The notes beneath the pieces are model-generated. The model saw only the letters and a program-made list of their open reading frames with translations, did not search any database and had not been told where the DNA came from. The translations under genes were made by a program, and so were the position numbers. Positions 1 to 11,379 of a DNA stretch of 64,000 bases are shown piece after piece (positions within the stretch are counted from its first letter, which is position 1; each line of letters starts with the position of its first letter). Source of the stretch: Rhizoclosmatium globosum (taxonomy: Eukaryota; Chytridiomycota; Chytridiomycetes; Chytridiales; Chytriomycetaceae); assembly GCA_002104985.1 (NCBI GenBank), contig MCGO01000137.1:37017-101016 (forward strand). Direction: 5' to 3'.

Positions 1-6
1 AACTGA

Positions 7-453
7 CACCCACTCATCTTTTCACCTTTTAAAAACAGAAGCCACAACGCCCCGCCTTTGTCGACCACCGCGGCCGCAGAGTTCCCATTTGTTTGTTTCT
101 CCTCTTTCCTCTTTCCTCCGACTCAAAAGCAACAACTAACTTCACTTCAACCAGTGTCCCTCGCTGAGAAACGCCGCTTCAAAACACGCGCCTCGGCCCA
201 GACTTTCAAAGCCTCTCGCCCGAAGACGCCCGAGGAACGCGAAACGGAGAAGAAGGACAACGAAGCTCTTGCGAAGGCGATTCTGAACATTGCTCGTGAG
301 GCCGGTGTCAAGAGCATCAAAAACCCTGCTGGTTTTGTGAAGGAGTCCAAGGAGGCTCTTCGTATGTTCCTTGGTGGTGTTATTGGGCAGGTGGCAAGAG
401 AGAAGGATGAGTGCCAAATCAGAAGACAGATTGCTCAAGCTGCATTTGTTTAA
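7..453 (+). CDS. Unidentified small basic protein, 5' end not resolved
   Basis: An open frame runs from just after a stop at 4-6 to a TAA at 451-453. The conserved-looking part is a charged, helix-prone C-terminal stretch of about 90 residues rich in Glu, Lys and Arg (for example KTPEERETEKKDNEALAKAI) ending IRRQIAQAAFV. The frame has no ATG before position 364. The start must therefore lie upstream of the window or in another exon, and several pyrimidine-AG sites at 130-155 could be acceptors. I do not recognise the family. It could be the last exon of a longer gene. Coding is supported only by frame length and residue composition. Confidence 0.4.
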   Translation, partial: HPLIFSPFKNRSHNAPPLSTTAAAEFPFVCFSSFLFPPTQKQQLTSLQPVSLAEKRRFKTRASAQTFKASRPKTPEERETEKKDNEALAKAILNIAREAGVKSIKNPAGFVKESKEALRMFLGGVIGQVAREKDECQIRRQIAQAAFV

Positions 454-672
454 TTTCTTATTGTTTGTCTAGCTGTATATTGAAATCAAAATGTATCATT
501 AATGAATCTTAGTTTGTTGATGGACTTCTTCCAAGATGGGACACATTTTCGGACATTCCCCAACAGAAGCCCTACGTTCCTTAAAAAAAATTGAATGATA
601 CAGATATTAACGTTAAAGTGTAATCAACTTGATTTTTCATTACGTACAAGGATTTACAGAAACTTTTTGAGG

Positions 673-1783
673 ATGGACACTATACCCCTGACTACTTACC
701 GCGTCGTTTACACAACCACGGCAAGCATAGTCATACTCTTAAACCTAGTCGTTATTGTCTCATCAATACGAAGCGGCCAAACTCTAAGCCAGACATCCCT
801 AATAACCTTCTGGCTCTGCTGCTTCGACTTTCTAGTCGCATCAACCGACTTCATAATCGGCGCCACATCCCTCTCCCTCCACCAAACAATAGCCAACCAA
901 ACAATACCCCCCTCAACAACACTCCAAATATGTCACATCCACGGATTCCTCCACATCCTCGGCGGATCTACATCCCTCCTCCTCTGCCTCGCCCTAACAC
1001 TCTCCCGCTACTCAATCATAATCCACAAACGAACAATCTCCCGGAAAATAACACTCACCTCCATCGCAATCATCCTCCTCTTCGCAAGCACAGTCGCCAG
1101 TCTCCCTTTCATCATGAACGACCCGAATATATACACGTTACATCCAAGTAACTTGTACTGCGCGACGGATTGGTCACAGAAATCAATCAAATCGCGCGTG
1201 CTTATTTCTATAAACTTGTTGACGGTGATACCGCCCGTAACTTTCATCGGGTTCGCGTATTGGAAAATGTATCACGTCGTGAGTTTGCAATGCCGGACTG
1301 CGAGTGGCGTCTTCCGGGAGGCGAGGTTACGCGCGGAGATGAAGGGACGGTCTGGAGAGGATGACGGTGATTATCCACAGGACTTGTCGATTCCTGTTTC
1401 GACAATGCCGAGGACTTCTTCAGCGACGGTTGTGGAAGTACATCAGGCTATGTCGTATGCGTTGGAGGATGAAGCGTTGCAGGAAGAGCAGAGACTGTTA
1501 CTCCAAAGTTGGATTATTGTCTTGGCGTTTCTGAGTGGATGGAGTCCATACTTGATTGGTCAGTTCAAGAAGACTTCTATCTTTCGAAAATTTTAATTCT
1601 TTTACGGATACAGTTATGATTTACGAAGCGATCACGACGAAATCAGTATCGGCGGAATATGACTTCGCGGCTATTTACTGCACATTGCTGAATCAGGGCT
1701 TTAATCCTGTAATTCTTATTGCTTATAAACGAGACGTTCGAGAGAAGGTTGTGAAAATGATGTCTGGCCAGAGTTTGCTGTAA
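673..1783 (+). CDS. Rhodopsin-family (class A-like) GPCR, copy 1
   Basis: Seven-transmembrane receptor expected in the plasma membrane and signalling through a G protein. Model: join(673..1558,1614..1783), about 351 aa, with a 55-nt GT..AG intron at the end of TM6. Hydrophobic segments are spaced as in class A receptors. TM3 is preceded by a Cys (QICHIHGF) and ends in SRY in place of DRY. The second extracellular loop has a Cys in LYCATDWS, the expected disulfide partner. TM6 ends GWSPY and TM7 carries NQGFNPVILIAY, an NPxxY-like motif. The position of the retinal-binding Lys, six residues before the TM7 Asn, is Leu, so it is not a light sensor of the usual kind. Start chosen at MDTIPLTTY because the paralogue at 2337 starts at the equivalent point; an in-frame ATG at 595 would add 26 residues. 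Ligand unknown. Confidence 0.78.
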
Positions 1784-2336
1784 TTGAAAGTGAGGGGTGG
1801 TTCACTGGCGAAGCATATAAAATATAACATGTTCGTGGTCAACGTAATCCAGTGTACCATCCTGCTAACTTAAAATTCCTAGTAAGCTCATGGCTCCACT
1901 CATTTGAGAATTAGTCTTGAGGATTTTAAAGAATGTATAAGAGTTGTGTTGTAAATATCATAACGATTACAGAATATCCAGAAACCCCCAAACGAGATTC
2001 CAGGGTCATCCAGTACAATTTTGATTACGTGCAAGTCGTTGAGATTTACAAAATGGTCCCATTAGAGTCAGCTTTCATACAAATTAACACAACCAGTGAC
2101 AAAATCAGTTGAACCAATTAGCTTGTTGCTGTCCATTAGAGTTGTCCTTGTTTATAATACGTAAATTTGAAAGAATTTCTCTTCATGGGGGTTCTTAACC
2201 GAACTTCTGTTGTTGTGTGTTTAAATGTTGTTTATTTCGACCAATAGGATAGACTGCATCGGAAATTTCAGAGAAGATAATCCACCACTATTTATCGAGA
2301 TTTACAATTTCTTTACTCCACCGTTGAAATTATGCG
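1784..2336. other. Intergenic gap between the two GPCR genes
   Basis: About 550 bases of AT-rich sequence between the tandem receptor genes. I find no convincing open frame, RNA gene or repeat. It presumably holds the 3' end of copy 1 and the promoter of copy 2. Confidence 0.5.
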
Positions 2337-3418
2337 ATGGAAATCTCAACAGTTGACACCACCCGCATCATCTTCACATCAACAGCGTGCCTTGCCACCT
2401 TTTTAAACATCACAATCATATTCGCAACAATTTGGCGCACGAAAGATCTCACTTCAACGACCCTTATAACGTTCTGGCTTTGTTGTTTCGATGGTCTTGT
2501 CGCGTCTGTCGACTTCACAATCAACGTCTCAACCTTAACCCTCCACCGCGTCATCGATTCCACAACGTTCCAAACCCACACATTAAGTTCAACAATATGT
2601 CAAATCCACGGATTCCTCCACATATTCGGTGGTTCAAGTTCCCTCCTTCTCTGTCTCCTCCTCACAACATTCCGCTACTCAGTCATAATCCAAAAACACA
2701 TCATATCCCGAAAACGCACAATAACGTGCATCGCCCTCGCAATCACAGCAGCAGCAACATTCGCAGGCCTCCCCTTCATCCTCCACGCACCAGAAATATA
2801 CATCCTCCATCCAAGCCAAGAATACTGCGCAACAGACTGGTCCCAACAAGGCCCCAAGCCCCGCGTAGTCGTATTCATAAACATCATGACAGTAATCCCA
2901 CCCGTCTCGTTCATCGGATACGCGTACTACAAAATGTATCAAACCGTATCAAAGCAGTGTCGAAAAGCGAGCGAGGTTGTTCGAAACGCGAGGCTACACG
3001 CGGAAATGAAGGGCCGTACTGGATCTGATACTGAGTTTGAGAGTTCGTATGTTTCGCAGAATAATCAGGGGACGTCTTCGGAGACTGTTGTGAATGTTCC
3101 TGAGTATTCACGGGGTTTGGAGAAGGAGGCGGAGGAGGAGGAGAGACGGCTTTTGAAGCAGAGTGTTATTATTGTTTCGGCGTTTTTGATTGGTTGGAGT
3201 CCTTATTTACTTGGTGAGTGCCTTCCGGCTCTAGATGCTTGTGTCGTTGAATATATTATCGCTCAGTTATGGTTTACGAGGCGATAACAACCTCGTTAGT
3301 GCCGCCAATTTATGATTTCCTCGCCATATTTTGTACAGTTCTGAATCAAGCCATTAATCCAATGATTGTTATTACGTACAATTCTGAAATTCGAAATAAC
3401 TTAATCTTTTGGAAATGA
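2337..3418 (+). CDS. Rhodopsin-family (class A-like) GPCR, copy 2
   Basis: Tandem paralogue of the receptor at 673. Model: join(2337..3213,3267..3418), about 342 aa; the 53-nt intron sits at exactly the same place and phase as in copy 1, showing duplication after intron gain. Shared features: Cys before TM3 (TICQIHGF), FRY at the end of TM3, Cys in loop 2 (QEYCATDWS), a long third cytoplasmic loop rich in Glu and Ser, TM6 ending GWSPYLL, and TM7 with NQAINPMIVITY. The retinal Lys is again absent. The C-terminal tail is very short (about 15 residues after TM7), so few arrestin-type phosphosites are available. Likely senses a small extracellular ligand; identity unknown. Confidence 0.78.
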
Positions 3419-3635
3419 AGCTTTCATAAAACAGTTCTTTCATAATTACGCCAAAAAATATCTAGGTTCTATTATACAAGCACGTTTGTAATTCTTCGGC
3501 ACGACATACTTTATCATCTATGCTGCAGACCATGTATCTGCTATCTCCTATTTTTTCTAGGATCTGTAATTCGGAATATTCATCTGTTCTGAATTTTCGC
3601 CCGAATTTGAAATTCTGCTTGATAACGTGACCCCC

Positions 3636-4524
3636 ATGTCCAACTATCCCAATGCGCCTCTCGACTCTAGACTCAACTTGGGTTTCACCTACGTGAACGA
3701 CTCTCTCCTTTGCTGGACTCCCTTCTACGGAGTCCACATGTTTTTCGCGTACGCTTCCACTATCTCTGGAATCCTGTGTATGATAACTCGACTTCATCCG
3801 CGAATGTATGCCTACCACCACTGGCTCGGAAAAGCGTATATCCTGTCGATTCTCTGGGCGACAGCTTCGTCTCTCCTTATCCACAACAAAGGTCTTCCCA
3901 CTGGTGTGATCTTTTCTTTCGCGTGGGTTATGTTGGGTCTCACGTTTGGATGGCTTGCCATCACGTTGCACACCAAGCGTGTATTCAAGTCGAAATCTCC
4001 GGCCTACGATGGGACGAACAAGTGGTTGCTGATTTACCACCAAATGCTGACTCTCAAGGCCTTTCATGGCTGTCTCATGTTTGTCAGTTGGATTAACGTT
4101 GCAGGTGATGATGATGTTATCTATCTATCCTCAAAGTAAAAGTTCTGAACAACGCTTTTAAACATAAGGTCGACTCTTTGTCACAAAACTTGAACCCGAC
4201 TTTGGATGCTACAGCTACCCAGTTTTCAAACAAGTCTCTTCCAAGGACTACACCTACATCCCTGGATCGCCAATCGAATATCTTCCTGTGCATGATCCAA
4301 ACTATTCAAGAGTTCCATGGGCTAATAAAGAAAGCGCCTGGGCAGCGCAATTGAGTTTGGGACCGTTGGCTTTGGCGTTTGTGGTAAGTTTCAAAAGTAA
4401 AATTACTCACTTTGATTAAAACGCTGAATAGTTTGGATGTGTTTTTGTGGCTTTCCAAAGACCACAAAGATCAGTGAATGAACCCAACGGGAATGTCTCT
4501 GATGAACAATTGATTTCTCAGTAA
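3636..4524 (+). CDS. Multi-pass membrane protein, DUF2306-like
   Basis: Model: join(3636..4105,4169..4383,4432..4524), 258 aa; both introns are GT..AG and keep the frame. Several hydrophobic helices are visible. The first follows FYGVHMFFAYAS, and paired histidines sit near YHHWLGKAY and IYHQMLTLKAFHG. The pattern of a helix ending in a histidine-containing HHWLGK motif followed by repeated helices resembles the DUF2306 / cytochrome b561-like predicted membrane proteins of fungi. The family assignment is from memory of the pattern and is tentative. The C-terminal tail (QRPQRSVNEPNGNVSDEQL) is hydrophilic and probably cytosolic. No neighbour suggests its role. Confidence 0.6.
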
Positions 4525-4558
4525 ACAACAAGGGAAGTAGACATCAATGAGGAATTTA

Positions 4559-5933
4559 GGCCCCGTTCAGTGAGAAAAAATTGCTATTTGTTTGGTGGTG
4601 ATTTATGTGAATTTATCGAAATTTATGGACTGGCTATTTATCAATAAACTGTTTATTAGAAATAAACTGAAAAAGCTGTTTATGTCAAATAAACTATTTA
4701 TCAATAAATCGTTTTTTTCACAAATTCCATAAACAGTTTATCACAATCCATAAATAGCCATAAATTCCATAAATTCCATAAGTAGCTCTGGACCAGCTTT
4801 TGGACCTGTTTATCACCATTTCCCACCAATTCCACCAACAATAAAAAGATGATATAATACATTTTACATTTGTTTATTTGAACACACCAGACAAGAGATA
4901 GTAATATTAAAGGAGAAGGGATTCAAGGAGACAGAAGCTCACACTCGGGGAATCGGCAGTCATCGCTCAATACACTACTCACTGTTACAACACCAATTCA
5001 AGCAGTGAGAAGCATTAGTAGAAGCATTAGTAGAAGCAGTAGAGCGATGCAAAGTTTGAAAGTTGGGTATGGATTGAAAGGGACAGTGTCAGGCACTGAC
5101 AAAAGAGAGATGGTGACAAAGAACAAACATAGAGAGACGTGTGAGGGAAGGGCAAACGGGGAAGAATGCAGCAGATACAGAAAGGGAAAGGGGAGAGGCG
5201 TACAGAATGGTCATTGTGTGTGCAAGATGAGTGAGTTGTGAGCTTGAAGGGTGGGTGGGTTTGGAACTTGGAGAAAAAAAGAGGAGGGAGGGAGGTGGAG
5301 CTCACAGGCAAATTCAAATTGGAAAATTTTGTAACACAGCCACGCTGCCATCTTCATTTCCTCCCATTTTTTCCTTCTCCAACTCAAGTGCCTGGCCCTG
5401 CGCATACCACCAAGTGCTGCCATTGTTGTCTTCACTTTCATTGTTGAACGCATCAACGGCAGACATGTCCCTACCCTCTATTCCGGTCTGCTGGAAGCCA
5501 CTCCCCTATCAGCTCCCCTATTTCTCCTTTCCCTTCTCGTCTCTCATCCACTCCCTACTTCGATTGCTTCAACTTGATACTTGTATTTCGTTTGTTATAT
5601 CCTGGATGGCATTGAATGTTTATTTCATGATTGCTCTCGCACTGGATTTGAATTGAGGGCATTTGAGCCGTGTCTATTGGATGTTGCTCTGTAATCATTG
5701 CTATCTTTCCTAACATTGTTTGAATATCAATAAACCAATTTCTGACCTATGTTACCCTGTTTTTGAATTTATTGCTGTTTATGGCTATTTATGGCCGGAA
5801 TTTATCAATAAACAGCTCTGAGCTATTTATCCATAAACAGGGAAAGCGAATTTATTGATAAATAGGCATTTCAGGAAATAAACAGTTTATTGATAAATAG
5901 GCCAAAAACTGTTTTTGCTCACTGAACGGGGCC
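4559..5933. mobile_element. Non-autonomous DNA transposon (PIF/Harbinger-like MITE), 1,375 bp
   Basis: The left end GGCCCCGTTCAGTGAG is repeated in perfect inverted orientation at the right end, giving a 16-bp terminal inverted repeat that continues imperfectly. Both ends are flanked by TTA (4556-4558 and 5934-5936), a 3-bp target duplication typical of PIF/Harbinger insertions. Each end carries an AT-rich subterminal zone (about 4610-4760 and 5760-5905) packed with near-palindromic TTTATCAATAAA/TTTATTGATAAA motifs, plausible transposase binding sites. The middle (about 4850-5700) has only short low-complexity frames and no recognisable transposase, so it would depend on a transposase encoded elsewhere. 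The superfamily call rests on the TSD length and the GGCC start. Confidence 0.75.
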
Positions 5934-5980
5934 TTATTCTATGGCGTCTTTTAACATGAATTAAATGAGTATCTTGTGAT

Positions 5981-8048
5981 TTACAAAATGAGCAACCCTG
6001 CCAAAGATGCAACGCCGGCAGCAACAAAGCCGGCAGCCCCGCTCTTGGTAGTAGTAGCGGCAACAGGTGCAACGGGGACAGCTCCAGGTTTGGCGCTTCC
6101 ATAGAATTTGATCGAAGCTCCCTTAAATGTTCCAGTTGCTTCTGGGTGGCTCTTGTCGGAAACAACAACAGTCCATTCTCCAACAACTTCCTCATCCCAA
6201 TGAGCAACACTCAACAATTGCCAAGCCTGGAATCCAGTCTTGTCGTCATCTTGAGAACGGCCAACCAAAATTGGACTCACAACTCCGCTTGGACTGATCA
6301 AGTTGATTGAAACATCTCCACGACGTTGGTGGTCAATAGTAACAGTAACAGTAACGTGTTCAAGCTTCAAGAAACTTGCTTGGTTCTTGATATCTTGAGT
6401 AACCTTGACGGAAAGACGCACATCACCTCCTTGTGGAATAGCAGTATTTGATGGGGCCTTGAAACCAGAATCGATGACAGTGACATTGCCGGCACCTCCA
6501 ACAGACTTCCATGTACGAGCCATGTCAAGAGTGCGTCCAGCATCAAGCTTTCCGTAACCAAATGCAGGACTGTACATACGGCCAGCAGCAGTCTTGAACC
6601 AAGATGGGTGAGTCGCGTTCACAACAATGGCGCTATTGATACTGAGATGCTGGTAGTCACGGTAAGTAAGATCTGGACGAATACTGTTGACAAGTGCAAA
6701 GATTCCAGAAGCAAGAGGAGTGGCAGCAGAAGTACCATCAAACTTTCTCTGGCATTGGTCTCCAGAACCAGTAGAAGTCCAGTCTGTTGTTGCAATTCCA
6801 AGACCCTCGGCAGAATCGTCACCACCACTGTACATGGTGATCATTTTACCGGTACAGTTCTCGTCGTAAGTTGGCTGGGCGTCACGGCGATCCAAAGCAC
6901 CAACTGCGATGGTGAAGATGGAATTGGAGTATCCATCGAAGGCACAGTTATCGCCGTTACGTCCTCCGTTACCACTGGCGAAAGTGTAGATACTTCCAAG
7001 ACCACCACGGCCGTTAGTGACTCCGTTCAACAATGCAGCGTTCATCAACTCAGATGGACCGTCCATCGATTTACCGTCATCGCTAGGTCCCCAAGAGTTG
7101 GAGTAAATTTGGTTGAGTTGGAACTTGTAGTTGATTCCGGCAGCTTGGTTTGCTGGTGTGATGGCACTGTTTGACTTGGCATCACCAAGAAGACGGATAC
7201 CGGTGATTTTGGCTTGGTATGCAACACCAACACCACAGACAGAGTTCTTGACTCCGGCGATTTCTCCAGCACAGGCAGTTCCGTGACCTCCTGATTCACT
7301 GAAAGGGGCTGGGTCGGCGGTGTTACGCACAAAGTCGAATGAACCTTCAGCAATCTACAATATGAGATAAATTAATAAAGTTATGGATGCTTGGTTTGAA
7401 AATACTCACGTAGTTATCGGTCAAGTCGTTGTTCTTGTAGAACAAACCGTCGTCAACAACTGCAACGACGGATCCTTTACCGAAGACACCTTATAACAAG
7501 AAATTAAATATGTCGTAAAATATACAAAGTTGAATCACAATACCTTGAGCCCAAGCGGCGCTGATGTTGTGATCATGTCCGATTTGGCCTGGAGTCTCGT
7601 TCAAGATGTGCCATTGGTAGCCAAACTCAGGATCCTTGATATCATACTGCTTTCTCAACTTCTGGATTCCAGGAGTCTCCACGTCAGGAGTTGCCTGCTT
7701 CAAGTACAACTTTTGAGGAACTTGAGTCTCAACCCATTGAACAGCTGGGTGCTCAATCAAATGGTTTTCAACGACTTGGATCGCAGTGAGTGTATCGTCG
7801 CGACGCTTCAAGGCTGCAATCTTGCGGATTCCGTCTTTGGTCTGTGCAACCTGGTAGTACCCAAGAGCACCCAATTCACCAACAGGTCCAACGTAAAGGA
7901 ACCCGAGGGAGTGAGCAACGTCAACAGCGGACTTGGTTGGATCGACTTGAATGACGAGGTATGTGTATTTCTCGTAGTCGTTTGGTGGGACTTCTCCAGC
8001 TTTCGCGAGGAGTGAGAGGGCGAGGGTTGCAATGAGGGAGAGACGCAT
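5981..8048 (-). CDS. Kexin-like subtilisin protease A (S8B)
   Basis: Secretory serine endoprotease of the kexin/proprotein-convertase type. Model on minus: exons 8048..7544, 7489..7410, 7354..5981, 652 aa; introns of 54 and 55 nt. Order: signal peptide (MRLSLIATLALSLLAKAG), prodomain with a KRRDD basic site, the typical mature start DPEFGYQWHILNE, catalytic Asp in VAVVDDGLFY, His in GGHGTACAGE, oxyanion-hole Asn in FASGNGG, Ser in DGTSAATPLASGI, then a P (homoB) domain and a hydrophobic C-terminus (GAAGFVAAGVASLAGLLIL). That end suggests a GPI anchor signal or membrane tail. An upstream in-frame ATG at 8096 is less likely because it would bury the signal peptide. Its exon 3 is nearly identical to that of protease D at 44731. 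Confidence 0.9.
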
Positions 8049-8311
8049 TTTTGAATGGTGATGAGATTTTGAATGCGATAGATTTTTAAGGACCAATTTG
8101 TATGAGGATGGAAAATGGGGCTGGTTCCGTCAAGCCAATGTTCAGCCCCATGTGCAGCGCCTCATTGATTGAGGTTGGAACAGCGGCATGCCAAGGGACA
8201 CGATACTGAGTAACAAACAATACTGAGAGGACATTCTGTATTTGGCACTATCGGTATTTAATTTAGTGCGAGTAAATCTTTATTTTTCGTGACCAAATAA
8301 TTATATACGAA

Positions 8312-9978
8312 TTAATCATTTTGCTCCAAATCAAATTGTTGAAATGGCATTGCCCCCAACTCCAGCTCCACATCTCTAGTCCGACCCAGATTCACTCTCT
8401 TCCTAGCCGCACCTTCCACTTCTCCCTCTAACCTTCGTCTCAAACTACCCCCATGATCCCCCTGCCCACCTCCCAAATACTCTCGTTGACTCCTACTATG
8501 TCCTGTACCTCCATTCGACCCAACACGCATCCGAATCTCACTCGGCAAACACGGATTTGGTCCCTCCCTCCTAAAATACGCAAACCGCCGGGCTTCCCAT
8601 ACATCCACCCTCCGCTCCGGGTCATACACCAACAACGCCTGCACAAGTTCGACAGCTCCATTACTCGCCCCAACACCCAATACAGCTTTCACTTGTGAAT
8701 ACGGGTTCATACGCACGGAATCGATCTTGAATAAGTGATAGAGAGGGAGGTGTGTCATTGATGGCCAGATTTGAGGAGTTGGGTAACCGAGGAGGTTCGT
8801 TATGCGTGTAAGTTGGTCTGGATCGGTTTTTCCTGGGAGTAGAGGTTTTGTGATGAGGAGTTCGGCGAGGATGCAGCCTGTTGACCTTGATTGGGTCTTG
8901 AGTGGTGAGGAGAGATAATAAGCAAAAGCACATACCACATATCGACGGCAGTTGTATATGTTTTAGCGCCGAGGAGGAGTTCAGGGCTGCGGTACCACAA
9001 AGTTACGACACGAGGAGTCATAGGTATCGAGGGTGAGGAAAAGTGGCGGGCGAGACCAAAATCAGCTGCGTTACAGCAGTTCAGAGATGCAATTTAAGAA
9101 CAATCCAGTCTACGCACCGATTTTTAGGATTCCGTGTGAGGTTAAAAGTAGATTTGACATTTTGAGGTCCCTTTGAGACAGCCGTTGTGCACCAAATAGT
9201 ATGAGAGAAAAATATCCCGGCGTGTGCATATAATAGGATCAGGAATAGTTTATAATTGGTGCATGGTTGTCAGAATTGCCATGTGAGAATAGGAATCCCG
9301 CAGACGAGCCAAGAACGAGCGAATGAAGTGTGAAGAAGAAGCGAGCACAAAGTAATAAGCTCCTCTGCATACATGTGAAATAGTACAGAAGCCGCACCTG
9401 TGAATAATGTGACGGTCATGCAAACACTCCAACCCAGCCAATAACTGAGTCATGAGACACTTGACTTCACGCTCAGTAAAACGCGGAGGATTCAATTGAG
9501 TGATAACATTGTCCATGAGTGCAGCCAGATCAATCTCGCACAGTTCCATAACCATAAACACATCTGTCAAAGCTGTCCCAACCACGACCTCCAGCACCTT
9601 TTCGAGTATGAAATAAGCACTCAAAGCAATGAACGAACGCAGTACGTACGCGCACGATGTTATCATGGTCAATGGCCTTAAGCAGCTGAATCTCTCTCAG
9701 AGCAGCCAAGGGAAAGCCGTCCTGTTCACCGGCAAATCGAATTCGCTTCAACGCAACTTTCTCGTTTGTTTCCGCGTTCTTTGCGGCGTCTTTTTGGCCG
9801 GAATTGGATCAGGAACCTTGGTTAGAAACCAAGTATACTCACACACAACGCCGTACGTTCCTTCGCCGACTCGTCCGACTTTTGTGAATCGACGAACTGA
9901 TTTGGAACGCCCAAAGAACTCAGTCGGAACAGATGTCCGGGAAAGTGACACGGAAAGAAGGGCTCCAGGTGTCACCAA
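8312..9978 (-). CDS. CDK10-like cyclin-dependent kinase, 5' end unresolved
   Basis: CMGC Ser/Thr kinase, closest in motif order to CDK10 (transcription or cell-cycle kinase). Exons on minus: about 9978..9843, 9789..9650, 9597..9398, 9170..9118, 9065..8936, 8885..8312; all junctions are GT..AG and phase-consistent. Visible motifs: Gly loop [11 protein letters not shown] Lys in VALKRIRF, a PSTAIRE-like helix ([12 protein letters not shown]), HRDLKMSN catalytic loop, DFGLAR, activation segment [17 protein letters not shown], and DMW. The kinase lobe is followed by a Gly/Arg-rich tail. Intron 3 is unusually long here (227 nt). Exon 1 has no in-frame ATG, so a further upstream exon must supply the start. 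CDK11-type kinases are the alternative. Confidence 0.82.
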
Positions 9979-11379
9979 AAAAGGAAAGAAAGGCAGAAGA
10001 AAGGGGAAGGTGCTGCTTACAAATTTATTAACAAATCTTTCTTAAAATGAGTATTAGGTTAATAAATGAAAGGCATTTGCCAGTAGTAATATTTAATGAG
10101 GAAGTGTTCCGTTTCCATTGGTAAACTGACAATTGTTTTCTGCTCTCCATCGTTTCCCCACATAAAATAAATCTGTCTTTCTTGAAGATTCACATCGTGT
10201 CTCTTGATTGAGATTAGTTAGCACGCGAATCTGTTTTTTGGTGTGGCTGGTAGGGGAGATTCAAGGAAAAAAAGTGCGTGAAAGTTTGATTTTGGACAAA
10301 ATGGACAATATTATTTCTATTCTTCTTGAACAGGTACTTATGTTAACAGACGGAGAAAATGCGAATAGCACATTGTTCCCGAAGTTTATATCTTCATTGC
10401 CTTGTTCTCAGTTCATCTACAAAACATGATTTATCATGAGAACATAGCTGCATGTTTTATTATTGCTCAAGTGGAGTAAACCCTGAGATGAAAGAACGTT
10501 AGAATCGACAAAACGAATTTGAATAGCGTGAAAGGGGTTGTGTCTGAGATGAAAGTCTTGGCGCACTCCAAGCATCAACAATAGAATAAGATTAAGATGG
10601 TGTTGCCGCTTTTTGATGCATCTTCTTATGCGTTGTTATCGGCTGTCCATGTCATTGAGTTCCGTATTCCTTTTGGCGATTTGATTGATGGCTCGCAGTA
10701 CCTCCACCAGTGTATGGGACTCTGCCATAGAGACATTAAGCCTGGAATCTTGTTCTTGTCGATTGATAGGGAAGTTTTGTTTATTGGTTAGTTCGACGAT
10801 AATGATAATATGATAAAACTATTCCCCTTAGTCTGCAATGACTGTGACAAGTTTCAACTTCCTGGGCTAACTTTCCGGTAGAAATAGTAATGCGAGCAAT
10901 TGTGTTGAGGATAAGAGTAGCTACTTTGGATTGTTTTACTGTGTTAACTATAAGTTGCGATTCGTGCACAAGACCAAACGCATCCCACCGCCACAAATCC
11001 AGCATGCATGGATAGTATTAAATTATTCATGATACATTTACCTTTTGATATCTCTTGTTATAGTATGGAGTCTTTGTTATGCTGTGTTCAAGACCAAAGA
11101 CGCGACGAGAGTTGAAGCCGTCTTGCTACGCCATGCCCCGGCAGTATACCGACATTCCATACTTCTTCTACCTCGTCATATGATACGTATAGATATATTA
11201 GTCTATTTGGACGCTTCAGATCATAAAACTTCGCGAATATAATTATATTTATTCTGGGATGAACCACGAAGTAAAAATCGATAAATTTGGTTCATGAACC
11301 ATGAACCACAACCCTAATTTCCCCTCGATCTCTTTTGTTAACGATCGTTGCAGTGCGCCCGCCAAACAAACGACGCAAA
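9979..11379. other. Gene-poor region between CDK10-like and recombinase genes
   Basis: About 1.4 kb of AT-rich sequence with only short frames. The single recognisable item is a decayed kinase fragment at 10643-10791 (listed separately). The 3' part holds a short palindromic stretch near 11294 (GGTTCATGAACCATGAACC) just upstream of the recombinase gene. No RNA gene seen. Confidence 0.4.
10643..10791 (+). pseudogene. Protein-kinase catalytic-loop remnant
   Basis: A short frame reads GSQYLHQCMGLCHRDIKPGI followed by a hydrophobic stretch and a stop. This is the helix-E/catalytic-loop region of a Ser/Thr kinase (YLH...G.CHRDIKP). The invariant Asn that follows KP is missing, where GI replaces EN, and neither the ATP-binding lobe nor a DFG loop is found on either side. 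I read it as a relic of a CAMK/SNF1-type kinase gene; it is too short to place further. Confidence 0.45.

Noticed and set aside
142..438. Antisense frame opposite the first gene
   Set aside because: It is the reverse complement shadow of a better-supported plus-strand frame.
673..3418. Calling the two receptors opsins
   Set aside because: The loop-2 pattern recalls opsins, but the Schiff-base lysine in TM7 is absent in both, so no light-sensing claim is made.
5231..5656. Frame of 141 residues inside the DNA transposon as a transposase or passenger gene
   Set aside because: It is low complexity, has no DDE or HTH features, and overlaps other random frames of similar length.
11045..11242. Second kinase remnant near 11.1 kb
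   Set aside because: The short frame has no kinase motif; only the fragment at 10643-10791 is convincing.
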